A DNA stretch of 64,000 nt, from positions 36,452 through 100,451 of the forward strand of contig CAJXZG010000008.1 of NCBI GenBank assembly GCA_913063265.1, read 5' to 3'. The translations under genes were made by a program, and so were the position numbers. Shown one piece after another: positions 61,572-64,000 of this stretch (positions within the stretch are counted from its first letter, which is position 1; every line of letters begins with the position of its first letter). The DNA is from an uncultured Prolixibacteraceae bacterium. GTDB taxonomy: Bacteria > Bacteroidota > Bacteroidia > Bacteroidales > Prolixibacteraceae. The notes beneath the pieces were generated by a model. The model had not been told where the DNA came from and made no database searches. It saw only the letters and a program-made list of their open reading frames with translations.

Positions 61572-62852
61572 TTAATTTTTAATAATTCTTTTTGTTATAG
61601 TTTTTAAATTGGAATCGGTTAAACTTGCCAGGTAAATACCTGGTTTAATATTTGATAAGTCTACTTTTACTTTAGGGTTAAATTGAGTATCGTATTTTGT
61701 TTCATTGTAAACTGTAGAACCTGTTAAATCCATAACTTTAATTTCAACAGAATTTTGATTTTCAACATTTTCGCAATCAAAAACCAGTGTTCCTGAAAAA
61801 GGATTTGGATAAACATTCAAGCTTTTATTTTGTGCCATACGGTCTTCAAATAAATCTTCCTGATTTTCAATTAACATCTCCGGATTTATTGTCCAGCCTA
61901 ATTCAGCTAAAACCAGTAAAGTCTGATTTCCTATGTTGTGGATAGCTTCACCTTTATATGCATGTGCACACATAAGCTCGTTTGAACCACTCTTTGTTTG
62001 ATCATTCCCAAGATGATATATACTTAAACCTTTTAACCAAGTAGTTGGAGCATAAACGGAAATATTTTTTATTTCGGTAAAATCTATTGAATGATTAAAA
62101 AATAAAGAATTGGAAGTCAACTCATTTGATAAAGCAGTTGAAGGAACAGGAAAAATTGTATTATCCGATATCCGCTGGTTGTACGAATTAAAAACAAAAA
62201 AATCGTAGATACTTGGAAGATTACTTTTGTTGTTAAACTTTGCAACACCATCTTCAGCTGAAAAGAATCCGGAGATACCCAGACCATGTCCAACTTCGTG
62301 CAATACAGAAGTTACAAAATCATATTGTGAGTCTGGCGTATTGCCATCGGTGCCAAAATACCATGGTTTTGTATTGTTAAACGAACATGTAATATCTGCT
62401 TCATCTTCTCCGTTGTATTCTTTACCTGTAATTTCTTCAACAAGTGATATTGGATAATAAACATCTGGTTCCGGAGCACCTTTAAAATTTCGATAAAAGA
62501 TGGCCGGTTTACCGCTGGCCAATTGATTGTTTGGTAATTTTTCCCAATATGCATGAATATGAATCTGGACTGATGATGTAATACTTTTTTCCCATATTGA
62601 AATAGCATATTCAAAAGCCTGAATTGCCTCGTTAGGGAAATTGAAATATCTGATAATCACCTTTGAATCAGGTGATTGTCCAGACTTTAAGCTGATCATT
62701 TTGTTCGCCGGAGGTGTAAAAGACTGATTTATTTCGTCCAAAGCAACATTTACTGAGCTTTCGGCAATTGCCGCATCTTCCGTCAGTTCTGTCTGACTAA
62801 ATACAGCATAAAATGCAAATAAGCAAAGAATAGAAATTAGCGTCCTTTTCAT
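61572..62852 (-). CDS. T9SS-sorted M8-like zinc metalloprotease, short paralogue
   Basis: 426 residues. Shares the catalytic domain of the long paralogue: LHEVGHGLGISG with His185, Glu186, His189, and SIYHLGN with His280 as likely third zinc ligand. SNELMCAHAYKGEAIHNIGN and LAELGW follow. The central Ig-like modules are absent, so the protease domain joins directly to a T9SS sorting tail (NVYPNPFSGTLVFD). A signal peptide (1-20) is present. The duplication followed by module gain or loss accounts for the pair. Confidence 0.85.
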   Translation of the reverse strand: MKRTLISILCLFAFYAVFSQTELTEDAAIAESSVNVALDEINQSFTPPANKMISLKSGQSPDSKVIIRYFNFPNEAIQAFEYAISIWEKSITSSVQIHIHAYWEKLPNNQLASGKPAIFYRNFKGAPEPDVYYPISLVEEITGKEYNGEDEADITCSFNNTKPWYFGTDGNTPDSQYDFVTSVLHEVGHGLGISGFFSAEDGVAKFNNKSNLPSIYDFFVFNSYNQRISDNTIFPVPSTALSNELTSNSLFFNHSIDFTEIKNISVYAPTTWLKGLSIYHLGNDQTKSGSNELMCAHAYKGEAIHNIGNQTLLVLAELGWTINPEMLIENQEDLFEDRMAQNKSLNVYPNPFSGTLVFDCENVENQNSVEIKVMDLTGSTVYNETKYDTQFNPKVKVDLSNIKPGIYLASLTDSNLKTITKRIIKN

Positions 62853-63243
62853 TTCAATTCGATTTATATTGTTAAATCAAACCAAAAATTCAAACTCCCA
62901 GAGACAGGATATAAAGTCAATAGTCCATTTGCTATGCACAGAAGTACTTTGTTTGTTCAGTTTTTAACCTGATTGATCGGGTTTGTAATGTTTTCAATCA
63001 GTGGGTTTGTAAAAACAGAATTAATTTTCAAAGCACGTTTCTATGCCTATGGCATCAAAATATAAAAAACAATAAAACTTTTGAGTCTCTTTTAACTATA
63101 CAATGTTGATGATTCAAAAGCGTCTGTCTCTTGACAGTTTTTTAATTTATGGGTTTGCAGCTGTAAACATAAGAATATTTTTTTTTTATTCCAAGCTTTT
63201 TTTTAGATTAGTCGCAAATAAATTTTTCCCTTTTTAAATATTT
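62853..63243. other. Intergenic region between protease and fructosidase genes
   Basis: 391 bp. Contents: an inverted repeat CTGATTG/CAATCAG (62969-62975 and 62995-63001), and two direct copies of GGGTTTGTAA 24 bp apart (62979 and 63003) with a GGGTTTG at 63151. No convincing Bacteroidota promoter is visible before the GH32 gene. Confidence 0.5.
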
Positions 63244-64000
63244 ATGAAATTTTTATCAACAACCTTAATCACTGTAATACTTGTATTTACACTAAGTTCA
63301 TCAATATCTGATAAAGAAAAATATAACGAACTTTATCGTCCTCAATTTCACTTTACTCCTGATAAAAACTGGCATAATGATCCCAATGGATTGGTATTTT
63401 ATGACGGAGAATACCATCTTTTTTATCAATATAATCCAAAAGGGAAAGAGTGGGGATACATGCATTGGGGTCATGCTGTAAGTACAGATTTAATTCATTG
63501 GGAGCATTTACCAATTGCACTTTACCCTGATGAAAATTCAGAGCATAAAGAGAACTGTACGGCTTTTTCAGGTTCTGCTATAGTGGATAAAAACAATTTG
63601 CTGGGAAAACAAAATGGCAGTGAAAAAACTCTTGTGGCTTTTTATACTAGCCAGAATTGCGGGCAAAGAATTGCCTATAGCACAGATAAAGGAAGAACAT
63701 GGGAAAAATTTGAAGGAAACCCGATAATACCCTTTGATGAGAACGACGATGCAAGGGATCCAAAAGTTTTCTGGCATGAAGAATCGAAAAGATGGGTAAT
63801 GGTATTATACAGAAAGACGACAAAAGACGACAATTCAAAAGGTTTTTCAATATATAACTCTGAAAATCTGATAGATTGGGAATGGAAAAGCCATATTCCG
63901 GGATTTTACGAATGTCCTGATTTAGTGAAGCTACAGGTAACAAATCGTCCCGACGAATTTAAATGGATTTTATTTGATGGTGACGGAAGTTATCTGATTG
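63244..64000 (+). CDS. GH32 fructosidase (levanase/invertase-like), 3' end outside window
   Basis: First 252 residues of a secreted beta-fructosidase; the frame is open to the right edge. A signal peptide (1-20) is followed by the GH32 five-blade propeller. All three catalytic motifs are present: NDPNG with nucleophile Asp46 (WHNDPNG), RDP with Asp172 (ARDPKVF), and EC with acid/base Glu223 (YECPDL). The YHLFYQYNPKG and HWGHAVSTDLIHW stretches are characteristic. Levan, inulin or sucrose are possible substrates; the domain that separates these is beyond the window. Confidence 0.95.
   Translation, partial: MKFLSTTLITVILVFTLSSSISDKEKYNELYRPQFHFTPDKNWHNDPNGLVFYDGEYHLFYQYNPKGKEWGYMHWGHAVSTDLIHWEHLPIALYPDENSEHKENCTAFSGSAIVDKNNLLGKQNGSEKTLVAFYTSQNCGQRIAYSTDKGRTWEKFEGNPIIPFDENDDARDPKVFWHEESKRWVMVLYRKTTKDDNSKGFSIYNSENLIDWEWKSHIPGFYECPDLVKLQVTNRPDEFKWILFDGDGSYLI

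Noticed and set aside
1..64000. tRNA, rRNA, CRISPR array or large riboswitch
   Set aside because: None seen on reading both strands; no tRNA cloverleaf, no regularly spaced repeat array and no known aptamer core. A tRNAscan/Rfam search would be decisive.

Overview
The window comes from a low-GC member of the Bacteroidota. Evidence is a complete SusC/SusD/SusE/SusF operon, four proteins with type IX secretion (T9SS) C-terminal sorting domains, promoters of the TTG-N19-21-TAnnTTTG class, and families typical of the phylum (DUF4252, DUF4271, PspC with PadR). The sugar-degrading content and intergenic hairpin style suggest a marine or sediment Marinilabiliales/Prolixibacteraceae-type organism, but that rank is inference.

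Layout. 1-9.3 kb: end of a dCMP deaminase gene, an S41 C-terminal processing protease, a T9SS-sorted phospholipase D-like protein, nadA, and a TonB receptor with its lipoprotein partner. 10-13.1 kb: an envelope-stress-like operon (small acidic protein, PadR, PspC, DUF4252). 13.2-33.7 kb: a starch/maltodextrin utilisation locus. On the minus strand lie susC-susD-susE-susF followed by a T9SS-sorted GH13 amylase. On the plus strand lie an orphan adenine methyltransferase, a LacI-family regulator, an MFS sugar transporter, a GH65 maltose phosphorylase, a periplasmic GH13 and a lipoprotein GH13. Matching GCAAACGTTTGC operators lie in front of both arms. Surface binding, TonB import, periplasmic trimming, inner-membrane uptake and phosphorolysis are therefore all encoded; beta-phosphoglucomutase is not in the window.

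34-55 kb is mostly chromosomal core: TetR, RNase R, an Ig-like lipoprotein, small conserved proteins, a His-rich peptide with a TonB receptor, a coiled-coil membrane protein, an MBL hydrolase, a porin, queD, polA, dus, DUF4271-hemD, rnpA and an aldehyde dehydrogenase. Several families of short palindromic intergenic repeats punctuate it.

55.1-58.8 kb holds the two most unusual regions. First, MNT/HEPN toxin-antitoxin-type genes lie downstream of the DAHP synthase/chorismate mutase gene. They are separated by a diverged ~180-bp direct repeat that includes copies of the 3' end of that gene. The two HEPN genes are decayed: one has an internal deletion, the other two stop codons. Second, the tyrA-DAHP synthase operon is preceded by a textbook transcription attenuator: promoter, 24-codon leader peptide containing the run YFYFYFYY, then an intrinsic terminator just before tyrA.

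58.8-64 kb: two paralogous T9SS-sorted zinc metalloproteases resembling leishmanolysin (M8), a 39-codon membrane peptide, and the start of a GH32 fructosidase gene that runs off the window.
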